Assembly: GCA_938041635.1 (NCBI GenBank)
Contig: CALIAD010000047.1
Span: 17,630-81,629 of the forward strand
Direction: 5' to 3'
DNA: 64,000 bases
Origin: an uncultured Atopobium sp.
GTDB lineage: Bacteria > Actinomycetota > Coriobacteriia > Coriobacteriales > Atopobiaceae
Shown here: one piece after another, positions 17,696 through 27,655 of the stretch
Position numbering within the stretch: position 1 is the stretch's first letter
How the letters are laid out: each line of letters begins with the position of its first letter
The notes under the pieces: generated by a model
Told to the model about the DNA's origin: nothing
The model's input: only the letters and a program-made list of their open reading frames with translations
Database searches by the model: none
Program-made: the position numbers and the translations under genes

Positions 17696-19221
17696 TGGCT
17701 ACCAGCAGAAACAAAACAGGGGAGCGCGCGCAGCAACCACGTACTTCTCGCCAGAAATCTTCCGAGGGCTCGCAGACTAAAGGCCGCTTTGGTGCTATTC
17801 CAGAGCGTTTTATGCAGCCTCGTCTGGTGCTTCTGGTGTCAACGGCTATTCTGGTGTGCTTTGGCCTGGTTATGATTTATTCTGCATCCTCGATTTCTGC
17901 AATGACTTCTGAGGATATGGGCTACAACCCCTTCTACTACGTGCAGCGTCAGCTTGGCTTTGCTGCGGCGGGAGTTGCGTTAGCGTTTATTGTTTCTCGC
18001 ATTGACTACCGCGCAGTAGTAAGAAACTTCCAGGTACCTATCTGGATTGTGACCATTGGAATGCTAGCAATTATTTTTACTCCTATTGCTGGCGCTGACG
18101 CATATGGTGCAACCCGTTGGATTTCAATTGGACCGTTTTCTTTCCAGCCGTCTGAGTTTGCAAAGATTACCATCTTAATTTCTGTCTCGTATTTGGCTCA
18201 GCAGTACTTTATTGATCAGACCATAGATCAGATGGAGTTCTTTAAAAAGTTTGCTATTGCCGCAGTTGTTCCGCTTGCTTTAATTTTGGCTCAGCCAGAT
18301 AAGGGTTCCACGCTGATTATTGTGGGAACGCTTCTGGTCATTGGCTATCTTTCTGACTTTGATCGAAGAGTTCTGGTAACTATTGCTGTTGTGGGTTTTA
18401 TTGGCTTTGCCTTCTTATCTCTTAAAGATGATTATTCTCGTGCTCGCGTTGTGACTATGTTCAACCCTTGGGCTGATTATTACGGTGCAGGTTATCAGCT
18501 TGCACAGGGCTTTTATGCTTTTGGCTCTGGCGGCATTTTTGGTGTTGGCTTTGGTTTTTCTCGCCAGAAATATTCCTATCTGCCTATGGCTCACAATGAC
18601 TTTATTTTTGCGGTTATTGGAGAAGAGCTGGGCTTTATTGGCGTTTTGGGTCTTTTGGTTGTATTTGGCGCCCTGGTATGGGCAGGCTTTAAGATTGCTC
18701 GCTATGCACCAGATTTGACCGGTAGGCTTATTGCTGCAGGTTGTACCTCTATGTTTATCATCCAGGCCTTTGTTAACATCGGTGGTGTTTTGGGCCTTTT
18801 GCCTCTTTCTGGTAAGCCTCTGCCGTTTATCTCATACGGCGGTTCAACCATCATGTCTAGTATCTTGATGGTTGGTCTTTTGATGTCTGTTTCAAGGCAG
18901 TCAAGGCTTCCAGAAACCGAGTACGATAGGCAGCGCGCTTCTTGGAGCATAGCTGAAGAGCAGGATACCTTTGATGCTCCAGGTTTTGCTGGTCTTACCA
19001 TGGTTGACGGTGGGGTAGGAGTAGGCACGCCACTCCCACGTTCTTCTCGCCCTAAGAGCAGTGCACAAAGCTCCGCGCGCCCATCACGAGGCGTTTTGCG
19101 CTCAAGAGATGACGACGCCCCTCAAGGCCGCATTACGACAGATGCCTCCGGAAGGCGCAGGATTGATTTGGGACCTTCTGCATCGGACAGGCTTCGTGGA
19201 AACAACAGGGCTCGCCGATAG
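17695..19221 (+). CDS. ftsW: FtsW, SEDS-family septal peptidoglycan glycosyltransferase
   Basis: FtsW polymerises lipid II at the septum together with its PBP partner. The 508-residue protein has a basic cytoplasmic N-terminus, about ten membrane spans, and SEDS signatures: GATRWISIGPFSFQPSEFAK, the AHNDFIFAVIGEELGF loop and the final GKPLPFISYGGS. The C-terminal 120 or so residues form an unusual polar, Ser/Arg-rich cytoplasmic tail that could be a phosphorylation or docking segment. It sits between murD and murG, as in classic dcw clusters. Confidence 0.95.
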   Translation: MATSRNKTGERAQQPRTSRQKSSEGSQTKGRFGAIPERFMQPRLVLLVSTAILVCFGLVMIYSASSISAMTSEDMGYNPFYYVQRQLGFAAAGVALAFIVSRIDYRAVVRNFQVPIWIVTIGMLAIIFTPIAGADAYGATRWISIGPFSFQPSEFAKITILISVSYLAQQYFIDQTIDQMEFFKKFAIAAVVPLALILAQPDKGSTLIIVGTLLVIGYLSDFDRRVLVTIAVVGFIGFAFLSLKDDYSRARVVTMFNPWADYYGAGYQLAQGFYAFGSGGIFGVGFGFSRQKYSYLPMAHNDFIFAVIGEELGFIGVLGLLVVFGALVWAGFKIARYAPDLTGRLIAAGCTSMFIIQAFVNIGGVLGLLPLSGKPLPFISYGGSTIMSSILMVGLLMSVSRQSRLPETEYDRQRASWSIAEEQDTFDAPGFAGLTMVDGGVGVGTPLPRSSRPKSSAQSSARPSRGVLRSRDDDAPQGRITTDASGRRRIDLGPSASDRLRGNNRARR

Positions 19222-19244
19222 CTGATTTCTAGGAGATGGATTGC

Positions 19245-20378
19245 ATGGCAGAACAGAAGAAACTCTCTGTTGCAATTGCTGCAGGTGGAACCGCTGGTCA
19301 CATTAACCCAGCTCTGGCCCTAGCTGAGGAGCTTCGTGAGCGTGGCCACCAGGTTACGTTTTACGGTCAGCCCAACAAGCTTGAAGGTACGCTGGTACCT
19401 GAGGCAGGATTTGAGCTTGTGCCTATCCATGTAAATGGCTTTGATCGCAGACGTCCTTGGACGCTCATCAGCGCGGCATACAATCTTGAGCGCGCAAAGA
19501 TGCAGCTGCACAAGCGCTTCAAAGAGCAGGGTGCTCCTGATGTTGCTATTGGTTTTGGCGCCTATGTTGAGCTGCCTTTGCTTCAGCTTTGTGCAAAGCT
19601 ACACATCCCCTATTTGATCCATGAGCAAAACTCAGTAACCGGTCTTGCTAACCGTTTATCTGCTGGTAAAGCATCTAAGGTGTGCATTGCATTCCCAGAG
19701 GCTCGTAAGGCTTTTGAGGGCCACGTAAAGGCTCAAGACACTATTGTGGTTACCGGTAATCCTGTACGTAAGAGTGTTCTTTCTGCTGACAGAGCCGCCT
19801 CGAGGCAAGAGCTGGGCATTGCAGACAACCAGACATTGCTGCTTATCTTTGGTGGTAGCTTGGGCGCTCGCAGTATCAACGAGACGTTCGCTGCGCTTAA
19901 GCAGGAGCTTCTTGCCCGTCCTAACCTTCGCATCATTCAGTCAACAGGTCAGAAGCTCTACGACGAGGTTGTCTCGCTTATGAAGCTTTCTGACGAGGAG
20001 GCTGCTCGCTGGGAGGTTAAGCCCTACATCTCCAACATGGGCGCCACCCTTGCTGCGGCTGACCTGGTGGTTTCTCGCTCCGGAGCATCTTCTGTGGCCG
20101 AGATTGCAGCGCTTGAGCTCCCCAGCATTTTGGTGCCGTACCCTCTAGCAACAGCAGATCATCAGACTACTAACGCACACCTGTTGTCGGATGCGGGAGC
20201 AGCTATTCTGGTGCCAGATAACCAGGTGGGCACCACGACCTTCTCGACAGCTCTGTTTGAGCTGGTAGATAACGCGGACCAGCGCAAAAAGCTCTCCGAG
20301 GCAGCCGCTACACTTGACCAGCGCAGCGCCGCATCTCTTGTGGCTGACGCTGTGGAAAGTGCCGTTTGTGGCGCATAA
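19245..20378 (+). CDS. murG: UDP-GlcNAc: lipid I N-acetylglucosaminyltransferase MurG
   Basis: MurG adds GlcNAc to lipid I to give lipid II on the inner face of the membrane. The glycine-rich loop AAGGTAGHINPALALA at the start, GFGAYVELP, HEQNSVTGLANR, FGGSLGARSIN and the donor-binding SRSGASSVAEIAAL motif are all present. I prefer ATG at 19245 because AGGAG at 19231-19235 has 9-base spacing to it, whereas ATG at 19236 directly abuts that site. This gives 377 residues. Confidence 0.96.
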   Translation: MAEQKKLSVAIAAGGTAGHINPALALAEELRERGHQVTFYGQPNKLEGTLVPEAGFELVPIHVNGFDRRRPWTLISAAYNLERAKMQLHKRFKEQGAPDVAIGFGAYVELPLLQLCAKLHIPYLIHEQNSVTGLANRLSAGKASKVCIAFPEARKAFEGHVKAQDTIVVTGNPVRKSVLSADRAASRQELGIADNQTLLLIFGGSLGARSINETFAALKQELLARPNLRIIQSTGQKLYDEVVSLMKLSDEEAARWEVKPYISNMGATLAAADLVVSRSGASSVAEIAALELPSILVPYPLATADHQTTNAHLLSDAGAAILVPDNQVGTTTFSTALFELVDNADQRKKLSEAAATLDQRSAASLVADAVESAVCGA

Positions 20379-20459
20379 CACATTCGGTTTTGCGTTAGAG
20401 TAAACATGTCTTGGTATATCCAAGACTCAAACGATAACAATACTTGGAAAGGCTCTCTT

Positions 20460-21875
20460 ATGGCAGATTCCATGGGCGAGAAGACCATCTCGCGTGCACA
20501 TTTTATTGGAATTGGTGGCGCAGGTATGAGCGGAATTGCGCTTGTTCTGCACGAGCGCGGCTGCACCGTTACTGGTTCCGATCTAAAGAGCTCGCATTAT
20601 GTTAGAGAGCTTGAAGATGCAGGTATTCAGGTAAGCATCGGCCACACCGTAGCCACTATTGACGCTGTGATGCCTGATGTCATTGTTACCTCTACCGCAA
20701 TCCCAGAGACAAATCCAGAGGTCATTCGCGCACGTGAGCTTTCCATTCCTATTTGGCCTCGCGCTAAGATGCTCTCGTATTTGTCGCGCGGCCGCAAGAC
20801 CATTGCTGTTGCGGGCACTCACGGCAAGACCACCACATCTTCTATGGTTGCTACCATGTTGGACAAACTTGGTGCTGATCCATCATTTTTGATTGGTGGC
20901 GTTGTTGAGGGCTACGACACCAACGGCAAAAACGGCAACGGTCAGTATTTTGTCTGCGAGGCGGACGAGTCTGACGGTTCGTTTATGTTCCTTAACCCTA
21001 ACGTGGTTGTTGTCACCAATATTGAGGCAGACCACCTTGACCACTACGGCTCTCTAGAGAATATCGAGAAGACCTTCTGTGAGTTTATGAGCTTGCTTGA
21101 TAAGGAAGAAACTGTTGTTATCAACGGCGATAATCCTCATTACGTTGAGCTTGCTCAGTCAACCGGCAGGCACGTAGTTACCTACGGCTTTGATTCAAGC
21201 TGCGATTTTGTTTGCACACAGGAGGAGAGAAAAGCTGGTATTGAGAATCCTCTTACCATCAAGACTCCTTCTGGTCAGACTATCTCTGTGGTACTTCCAG
21301 CTAATCCTGGTAAGCACAATGTTGCTAACGCAACCGCTGCAATTGCCGTTGCTGATGCTCTTGGCTTTGACCTTGACCAGGCTGCAGCAGCGCTTTCGCA
21401 GTTCAAGGGCGCACGCCGTCGCTTCACGCACGTAGGTGACATTAACGGCATTACCGTTGTAGACGATTACGGTCACCATCCAACCGAGATTGCAGCAACC
21501 ATGTCTGCAGCTCTTCCTCTTGGTTTTAAGCGCGTTGTTGTTGTCTTCCAGCCACATCGCTATAGCAGAACACAGGACTTGGCAGATTCGTTTGCTCACG
21601 CATTTGACGGCATTGACGTGTTGCGCGTCATGGATGTCTTCTCCGCAGGTGAGCTTCCTATTCCAGGTGTCTCAGGCAAGACCGTCTCTTTAAGAGTTCA
21701 GGCTGCCAATACTGTTCCTGACGTGCGCTATATCCCTTCTCGCCGCGATCTTATCGCTGACCTACTTGATACGGTTCAGCCAGGAGATCTGCTGATTACT
21801 CAGGGCGCAGGAGACGTCACTCAGATTGGTCCAATGTTTATCCGCGCACTCAAAGAGCGTCTTCAGAGCAACTAG
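20460..21875 (+). CDS. murC: UDP-N-acetylmuramate--L-alanine ligase
   Basis: MurC attaches the first amino acid (L-Ala) to UDP-MurNAc. The start RAHFIGIGGAGMSGIA is the family dinucleotide-like fold, the ATP loop AGTHGKTTTSSM lies near 117-128, and EADESDGSF, NIEADHLDHYG, and DDYGHHPTEI follow. ATG at 20460 has GGAAAGG 7-8 bases upstream; an in-frame ATG at 20406 is less well placed. The product has 471 residues. The gene order murG-murC-murB-ftsQ is typical of Gram-positives. Confidence 0.96.
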   Translation: MADSMGEKTISRAHFIGIGGAGMSGIALVLHERGCTVTGSDLKSSHYVRELEDAGIQVSIGHTVATIDAVMPDVIVTSTAIPETNPEVIRARELSIPIWPRAKMLSYLSRGRKTIAVAGTHGKTTTSSMVATMLDKLGADPSFLIGGVVEGYDTNGKNGNGQYFVCEADESDGSFMFLNPNVVVVTNIEADHLDHYGSLENIEKTFCEFMSLLDKEETVVINGDNPHYVELAQSTGRHVVTYGFDSSCDFVCTQEERKAGIENPLTIKTPSGQTISVVLPANPGKHNVANATAAIAVADALGFDLDQAAAALSQFKGARRRFTHVGDINGITVVDDYGHHPTEIAATMSAALPLGFKRVVVVFQPHRYSRTQDLADSFAHAFDGIDVLRVMDVFSAGELPIPGVSGKTVSLRVQAANTVPDVRYIPSRRDLIADLLDTVQPGDLLITQGAGDVTQIGPMFIRALKERLQSN

Positions 21876-21885
21876 GACCTCTGCT

Positions 21886-22800
21886 GTGAGCTTGTTTAAC
21901 GCCTATGTAAGCCTTTCTGGGGCCCTTGATGCAACAATTAAGCAAGATGAGCCGCTAAGCCACCATACCTCCTTCAGGATTGGCGGTAAGGCGTCCCTCT
22001 TTGCTGCTGTTCACAGCCACGTGGCACTGGTGCGCGTGCTTGAGGTGCTTGCAGCTAATCGAGTTGATTGGGTGCTTCTGGGCAAGGGTTCAAACATCCT
22101 TGTCTCCGATGAAGGCTACAACGGTTGCGTTATTGTGCTTGACGATGAGCTCTCCACCATTTCAGTTGGCGAGAATAACCTCATTACTGCAGGTGCAGGT
22201 GCGCTTACGGCACGCGTTTGCAATGAGGCCATGAAAGCAGGTCTTTCTGGTCTTGAGATGTGTGCTGGTATCCCTGGAACCATTGGTGGCGCACTTTCTA
22301 TGAATGCAGGTACCAGGCATGATTGGATTGGCAAAGCCGTCCGAGATTGTGTGGTATTTAAGCCTGGCAAGGGTCTTGTACGTTATGATGCCTCTGAGAT
22401 TGAGTGGGGTTATCGCTATACCACCTTTGCGCCAGACGAGATTATTCTTGAGGCAACGTTTGCGCTGACAGCATCTAATCGTCCTAAAGTTGCTCTTGGC
22501 ATGGATACGCTCTTACAGCGTAGAAGAAATACTCAGCCAACTGGTCAGCTTTGCTGCGGTTCTGTTTTTAAGAATCCAGGTAGTAGGTCTGCCGGCGCGC
22601 TTATTGAAGAGTGTGGTCTTAAGGGAGCTACTGAGGGTGGCGCACAGATTTCCGATATCCATGCAAACTTTATTGTGAATACCGGCAACGCTACCGCTTC
22701 AGATGTCATTGCGCTCATGCGCAGGGCACACGATGCCGTGCAAGAAAATTTTGACATTGATCTTCAGCCAGAGGTTAAACTTCTGGGTTTTGGGGCATAG
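21886..22800 (+). CDS. murB: UDP-N-acetylenolpyruvoylglucosamine reductase
   Basis: MurB is the FAD enzyme that reduces UDP-GlcNAc-enolpyruvate to UDP-MurNAc. Its FAD domain shows HTSFRIGG, LGKGSNILVSD, GLEMCAGIPGTIGGALSMNAG and, at the end, the GSVFKNPGSRSAGALIEECGLKG substrate region with the catalytic serine. I placed the start at GTG 21886, just after the murC stop (10 bases), because the family begins near this point; the frame is open further upstream only within murC. The product has 304 residues. Confidence 0.94.
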   Translation: MSLFNAYVSLSGALDATIKQDEPLSHHTSFRIGGKASLFAAVHSHVALVRVLEVLAANRVDWVLLGKGSNILVSDEGYNGCVIVLDDELSTISVGENNLITAGAGALTARVCNEAMKAGLSGLEMCAGIPGTIGGALSMNAGTRHDWIGKAVRDCVVFKPGKGLVRYDASEIEWGYRYTTFAPDEIILEATFALTASNRPKVALGMDTLLQRRRNTQPTGQLCCGSVFKNPGSRSAGALIEECGLKGATEGGAQISDIHANFIVNTGNATASDVIALMRRAHDAVQENFDIDLQPEVKLLGFGA

Positions 22801-22807
22801 GGAAGAT

Positions 22808-23866
22808 ATGGCAGAAGATACTTCAAAGCAACCAACACGCCGCAAGGGCACAAAGAGGGAGCCTTTATCGTCTGGAACTACTCAGGCGGCAGGGGCAACC
22901 AAGCCTTCTTTTATGAGCAAGGCTTTTAAGCCTAAGCCAAAGGTTGAGGCTACAGCTTCTGATGCCAAGCCTTCTGCTAAAAAGATTTCTGCTAAAAAGC
23001 CAAATAACGCTACAAAAACTGCAGCTCAAGCTCGTGCCGAGCGTATTAAACACAGCAGAAAAGTATCGTTTAAGGCAGTACGCACGGCCTTTATCGTTTT
23101 GCTTAGCCTCGCCCTTCTCGCTGGCATTGCTTTTCTCGTCCTACGTTCTTCCTCAGTCTTTGCTATTACCAACATTCAGGTAGAGCCAACAGAGCACGTC
23201 TCTAACGAGCAAATTCAAAAGCTCATTGCAGTAGAAGAGGGAACAACGCTGCTTAATATGGATGAGTCCCTTATTACCCAAGAACTACAGAAGGACCCTT
23301 GGGTAGCTTCTGCAACGTACGAGAGGCAGTTCCCCAATACGCTGCGCATTACTATCACAGAGCGCAAGGTCACAGCCATAGTGGCGCTTTCTTCTGGTCC
23401 GGTTGCATGGTATTTGGGCGAGAATAACGTCTGGCTAGAGGCAGATCAGCTCAACGTACCAGAAGGAAAGACTACTGCTACCGTTGCGCTTGAGAAGGCA
23501 ACCTCAGAAGGTGAGCTGCTTATCACAGATGTTCCTGCAACGGTTTCTCCTGTAGCGGGTACCACAGCAACAGACGCAGAAATTCAAGCGGTTATGCAGT
23601 ATCAGTCTACGTTCTCATCAGAGCTCACGTCACAGATTGTGAGTTACTCTGCTAGTAGCGTTGATGCTATCTCTGTCACGCTTACCAATGGTGTACAGGT
23701 TGCCCTAGGCTCTCCAACACAGATTGCTGACAAAGAAAAAGTGATTCTGGCAATGCTTAAGCAGTTCCCAGGAGAGCTTACGTACTTGAATGTAAGAACA
23801 CCTGCAAGCCCAACCTATAGGCGCGTTTCTACCGGAAACGTTCAGTCTGGCTCTGGTGTTTCGTAG
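22808..23866 (+). CDS. ftsQ: FtsQ/DivIB-type division protein with POTRA domain
   Basis: This 352-residue bitopic protein has a long Lys/Ala-rich cytoplasmic segment (1-95), one membrane span (about 96-118) and an extracytoplasmic POTRA domain that starts FAITNIQVEPTEHVSNEQIQ, followed by the FtsQ domain (WVASATYERQFPNTLRITITER). It stabilises the FtsL/FtsB-type scaffold at the septum. ATG at 22808 is chosen because AGGGAAG overlaps the murB stop just upstream. It ends the murG-murC-murB-ftsQ run before ftsZ. Confidence 0.93.
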   Translation: MAEDTSKQPTRRKGTKREPLSSGTTQAAGATKPSFMSKAFKPKPKVEATASDAKPSAKKISAKKPNNATKTAAQARAERIKHSRKVSFKAVRTAFIVLLSLALLAGIAFLVLRSSSVFAITNIQVEPTEHVSNEQIQKLIAVEEGTTLLNMDESLITQELQKDPWVASATYERQFPNTLRITITERKVTAIVALSSGPVAWYLGENNVWLEADQLNVPEGKTTATVALEKATSEGELLITDVPATVSPVAGTTATDAEIQAVMQYQSTFSSELTSQIVSYSASSVDAISVTLTNGVQVALGSPTQIADKEKVILAMLKQFPGELTYLNVRTPASPTYRRVSTGNVQSGSGVS

Positions 23867-24113
23867 GTAAACGCGCAAACTATATGTGCCGTTAGGGAAT
23901 AGTTTCCTACCGTTTACCAGCTTTCTTCACAATTTCTACATATTATTTGACTTGTATGGGTCAGTTGTGCAAATATACCCCGCTTTGCATGAAGCGTAAG
24001 CCTTAACTTGAGGTTTAGGGTTTTATACAGCGGTTCTGCGAGCGCATAAACGTAGCCTAAGCGCAGTCGCGCTCCGGGACAAACGGGCACAAGCGTGCCT
24101 CAAGGAGGAAGAC
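23867..24113 (+). promoter_or_regulatory. Noncoding region with probable ftsZ promoter
   Basis: These 247 bases contain no convincing gene. TATACA near 24025 and TATACC near 23974 are plausible -10 hexamers with weak -35 partners, and GGAGGAAG precedes the ftsZ start. A short hairpin (AGGGAA/TTTCCT) follows ftsQ but lacks a T run. The gap suggests that ftsZ has its own promoter in addition to read-through. Confidence 0.4.
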
Positions 24114-25250
24114 ATGATTAAGGACACCGATACCCTTAACAACTATCTTGCTGTTATCAAGGTTGTTGGCGTTGGTGGCGGCGGAACTAACGCTGTCAAC
24201 CGCATGATTGAAGAAGGCATCCGTGGCGTTGAGTTCGTTGCTGTAAACACCGATGCACAGGCTCTTGCAATCTCCGATGCTGACATTAAGGTTCACATCG
24301 GTACTGACATCACCAAGGGTCTTGGTGCTGGTGCTAACCCTGAGGTTGGTAAAGAGGCAGCAGAGGATAGCCGTGACGAGATCAAGGCTGCACTTGCTGG
24401 CGCTGATATGGTCTTCATCACTGCTGGTGAGGGTGGCGGTACTGGTACCGGCGCTGCTCCAGTTGTTGCTGATATTGCAAAGAATGACGTTGGCGCACTG
24501 ACCGTTGGCGTTGTTACTAAGCCATTCTCCTTCGAGGGCCGTCGTCGCTACGGTTCTGCAGCTGACGGTATCAAGACTCTTTCCGAGAATGTTGATACTC
24601 TCATTGTTATTCCAAACGATCGTCTGCTTGATCTTTCTGAGAAGAAGACCACCATGCTTGAGGCATTCCGCATGGCTGACGATGTTCTATGCCAGGGTAC
24701 CCAGGGTATTACCGACCTCATCACTGTTCCTGGTCTGATTAACCTCGACTTTGCAGACGTCTGCACCATCATGAAGGGCGCAGGTAGCGCAATGATGGGC
24801 ATTGGTATTGCTGCTGGTGATAACCGCGCTGCTGATGCTGCAACTGAGGCAATTTCTAGCCGCCTGCTTGAGAGTTCCATCGAGGGTGCAACCCGCGTTC
24901 TTCTCTCTATTGCTGGTAACAAAGACCTTGGTATTCAGGAGATTAACGAGGCAGCTGACCTGGTTGCTAAGAACGTTGATCCTGATGCAAACATCATCTT
25001 TGGTACTGTTGTTGATGAGTCTCTGGGCGATCAGGTTCGCGTAACCGTTATTGCAACTGGTTTCAATGACTCTAACGTTCAGCAGCAGCTTCCAACTCTG
25101 AACACTCAGAGTACCACCCGTCCAAGCCGTCCTGCTCAGCCACAGCCAACTCGTCCTGTGACTGCTCAGCCACAGCCTGCTCGCACCAACAACTCTTCTA
25201 ATGAGAAAGAGTTTGATATTCCAGACTTCCTTAAGCGTAGCCGCATCTAA
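24114..25250 (+). CDS. ftsZ: Cell division protein FtsZ
   Basis: FtsZ is the tubulin-like GTPase forming the cytokinetic ring. The GTP-binding segments are clear: [16 protein letters not shown] at 22-37 and [19 protein letters not shown] at about 103-121, then the T7 loop NLDFADV. The C-terminal domain is followed by a Pro/Gln/Thr-rich linker and the conserved tail peptide FDIPDFLKR, which binds partners. No ftsA is present in the cluster; SepF, encoded downstream, is the likely membrane anchor that reads this tail. Confidence 0.98.
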   Translation: MIKDTDTLNNYLAVIKVVGVGGGGTNAVNRMIEEGIRGVEFVAVNTDAQALAISDADIKVHIGTDITKGLGAGANPEVGKEAAEDSRDEIKAALAGADMVFITAGEGGGTGTGAAPVVADIAKNDVGALTVGVVTKPFSFEGRRRYGSAADGIKTLSENVDTLIVIPNDRLLDLSEKKTTMLEAFRMADDVLCQGTQGITDLITVPGLINLDFADVCTIMKGAGSAMMGIGIAAGDNRAADAATEAISSRLLESSIEGATRVLLSIAGNKDLGIQEINEAADLVAKNVDPDANIIFGTVVDESLGDQVRVTVIATGFNDSNVQQQLPTLNTQSTTRPSRPAQPQPTRPVTAQPQPARTNNSSNEKEFDIPDFLKRSRI

Positions 25251-25252
25251 AT

Positions 25253-26062
25253 ATGTGCGCGCTGAATAGACAGTGCTTACACGGCGTGACCCTGCTCATG
25301 GATCCTGAGGTTCCATGCGGGGTCACGCTCGCATTTACCGAGCGTACCGGTGGTTTTTCAGAAGGGGAGTTTGCTTCCCTCAATCTGGGAAGTAGATGCG
25401 GAGACAATCTGCAACAGGTGCAAAAGAACCGTCAGCTGGTCTTAGAGGCTCTTGGAGCTGGCGAGCTTTTCTCGCAACTCCTTATTCCTCATCAGGTGCA
25501 CGGAAGCAAGGTAGTTTGTCTGACTTCCAATACATCAGGGGCTTTTGAACTGGCTCAAGCTGAGGCAGAAGCTGGTGCAGACGCCATAGTATGTACGGTT
25601 AAAAACACGCCTGTGATGTTGGCGTTTGCCGATTGTGTGCCCGTAATTCTTGTAGCTCCCGGCGGATTTGCGGTGGCACATTCTGGCTGGAAAGGCACAA
25701 TTGCCCGCATTTCTGCGCGCGCAACCGAGGCGCTTTGCCAGGCAACTGGAGCCAAATCTTACGAGGTCAAAGCCTATATTGGTCCGCACATTGGCAGCGC
25801 TGACTACGAGGTTTCTCCGGAGCTCATTCAGATGTTCTCACAAGAGTTTGGTTCCGGCGTTGTAGACCGCGCATCTGGCGAGAGGTACTTAGATCTTGGA
25901 TATGCTGTCAGAGCCGCACTGGTAGATGCTGGTGTACGCGCCTCTGCTATCGAAGAGGTTACTGACTCGACCGCCTCTACAACTGAGCGGTTCTTCTCGT
26001 ACCGAGCAGAGCATGGCAAGTGCGGAAGACACGCGGCTGTTGCTTACATGGCGTCAAAGTAG
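25253..26062 (+). CDS. pgeF: Peptidoglycan editing factor PgeF (YfiH, laccase-domain family)
   Basis: The 269-residue protein has the YfiH/DUF152 metal-site motifs: HQVHGSKV, the cysteine in AFADCVPVILV and the histidine in AHSGWKG, followed by IGPHIGSADYEV. Characterised members remove wrongly built muropeptide precursors carrying L-Ser. It starts only two bases after the ftsZ stop without its own clear ribosome site, so translation is probably coupled to ftsZ; ATG at 25298 is an alternative start. Confidence 0.9.
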   Translation: MCALNRQCLHGVTLLMDPEVPCGVTLAFTERTGGFSEGEFASLNLGSRCGDNLQQVQKNRQLVLEALGAGELFSQLLIPHQVHGSKVVCLTSNTSGAFELAQAEAEAGADAIVCTVKNTPVMLAFADCVPVILVAPGGFAVAHSGWKGTIARISARATEALCQATGAKSYEVKAYIGPHIGSADYEVSPELIQMFSQEFGSGVVDRASGERYLDLGYAVRAALVDAGVRASAIEEVTDSTASTTERFFSYRAEHGKCGRHAAVAYMASK

Positions 26063-26166
26063 GGTAGAAGACGTTTAGCGCTATCGGAGAAGGCGTTTAG
26101 GTCTACGACAAAAATTGTTAAACGTTACGTAAGATGTTGATGTATTCACCGCAAGAGATGATGGCT

Positions 26167-26901
26167 ATGACGTACGATTCAGACGAATATCTTGAGTTTA
26201 TAAAGGCTCGTAGAGCTCAGATTGAGTCACTTGTGGCGGATGCTGCAAAAAAGTCCGGCAGAAGCGCCTCTGAGATTGAAATTGTAGCTGTCTCCAAAAC
26301 CGTTCCTGTTGAGGCTGTCCTTGCAGCTTATAAGGCGGGCTATAGGGTTTTTGGCGAGAATCGTCCACAGGAGCTGACACATAAACTGACGTGTTTATCT
26401 GAGGCTCCTTTTGCGTCTGAGATATCTTTTGACATGATTGGTAATCTTCAGAAGAACAAGATTAACCAGGTAGTTGGTAAGGTTCGCTACATTCATTCAA
26501 TTTCTTCCGAGCACCTTGCAGAGGCGGTTTCAAAGCGTGCAGAAGCAAAGGACTCTCAGGAGTCTGTGCTACTTGAGGTAAACGTCTCCGCTGAAGCCTC
26601 AAAATCGGGTTTCTCGCCAGAAGAAGTGTCTGAGTCTATTCAAAAGATTGTTGAGCTTCCTCACATTTCTGTTGTAGGTCTGATGACTATGGCACCAAAA
26701 GATGATCCAGAGCGCGCCAAGAGAACATTCTCAGGACTTCGAGAATTGCGTGATTGCTTGAGCCAACAAGTTGGTTTGAAGTTAGATGTTCTTTCTTGTG
26801 GCATGAGTGATGACTTTACGTATGCCATTGAAGAGGGTTCTACTACTATTCGCCTGGGTCGAGTATTGTTTGACCCAACCTATACGTTGAGTGGGCACTA
26901 A
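26167..26901 (+). CDS. PLP homeostasis protein of the YggS/PROSC family
   Basis: The 244-residue TIM-barrel protein binds pyridoxal phosphate at the lysine of AVSKTVP and has FGENRPQEL, the DMIGNLQKNK motif and GLMTMAP, all typical of YggS/YlmE/PLPBP. It buffers PLP rather than acting as a known enzyme. Several in-frame ATG codons exist (26134, 26140, 26158, 26161, 26167). I chose 26167 because AAGAG lies 9 bases upstream; the true start is uncertain by up to 11 residues. Its location between pgeF and sepF is the standard ylm arrangement. Confidence 0.9.
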   Translation: MTYDSDEYLEFIKARRAQIESLVADAAKKSGRSASEIEIVAVSKTVPVEAVLAAYKAGYRVFGENRPQELTHKLTCLSEAPFASEISFDMIGNLQKNKINQVVGKVRYIHSISSEHLAEAVSKRAEAKDSQESVLLEVNVSAEASKSGFSPEEVSESIQKIVELPHISVVGLMTMAPKDDPERAKRTFSGLRELRDCLSQQVGLKLDVLSCGMSDDFTYAIEEGSTTIRLGRVLFDPTYTLSGH

Positions 26902-26959
26902 AATAGTTGCAAGTTTTTGATACAGTAGTAAGAAGTTACGTGCGTTACAGAAAGGCACA

Positions 26960-27643
26960 ATGATGAGCATTCTTGATACGCTAAGAGCAAAGCTTCGTGG
27001 TGGTCAGGACGATGAGTACTACGATGATGAGTATTATGGCGACGAAGGCTATGACGAGGTAGACGAAGCTTCTCCTCGTTCGTACGATGATCGTGCACAG
27101 CAAGGCTCTTCCAACAGGCTACTAGGCAATCCATCCAGGCCAGAAGCAGAGAGTGTTTCTGTTTACACACGCTCTGGTAAGCCAATCAGCACTAATCCAG
27201 CTGCTTCTTATAATCCTCAGCAGGATATGCGCTCGCGTGCTTCTGCGTATGCATCTCGTCAGGAGCCTTCTGGATACACTCCTTCTTACGAGCATACCGT
27301 GAGCCCAAACCTGCCAACTCCTGGTGATATTGGTCTTCGTCCTGTGAGCCGTACAAGCTATTCTGGACAGCTGCCGCCATATGTTCTTCGTCCTGTTTCT
27401 TATGATGATGTTCAGTCGGTAGTTCGTCGTGTTCGTACTGGTCAGCCAGTTGTCCTTATCTTTAAGAACACCAACATTGAGGTTGCTAAGAGAATTTTGG
27501 ACTTCAGTTTTGGTCTTTCTTATGGACTTGACGGCGCTGTTGAAGAAGTTGCTGACCGCGTTTTTGCTGTACTTCCTCATGGCATTTCTTTATCTCAGTC
27601 TGATCTGGATAAGCTTGCTGATGAGGGCGAGATTACCAGGTAA
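26960..27643 (+). CDS. sepF: Cell division protein SepF
   Basis: SepF tethers FtsZ to the membrane and organises the ring, replacing FtsA in many Gram-positives. The 227-residue protein starts with an amphipathic segment (MSILDTLRAKL) for membrane binding, then an acidic Tyr/Asp-rich linker (DDEYYDDEYYGDEGYDEVDE) and a Ser/Pro-rich middle. The C-terminal SepF domain (about 140-227) has YDDVQSVVRRVRTGQPVVL and RILDFSFGLSYGLDGAVEEV. Two adjacent ATG codons (26960, 26963) follow AAAGGC. Confidence 0.94.
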   Translation: MMSILDTLRAKLRGGQDDEYYDDEYYGDEGYDEVDEASPRSYDDRAQQGSSNRLLGNPSRPEAESVSVYTRSGKPISTNPAASYNPQQDMRSRASAYASRQEPSGYTPSYEHTVSPNLPTPGDIGLRPVSRTSYSGQLPPYVLRPVSYDDVQSVVRRVRTGQPVVLIFKNTNIEVAKRILDFSFGLSYGLDGAVEEVADRVFAVLPHGISLSQSDLDKLADEGEITR

Positions 27644-27655
27644 CTGGAGGTTTTT

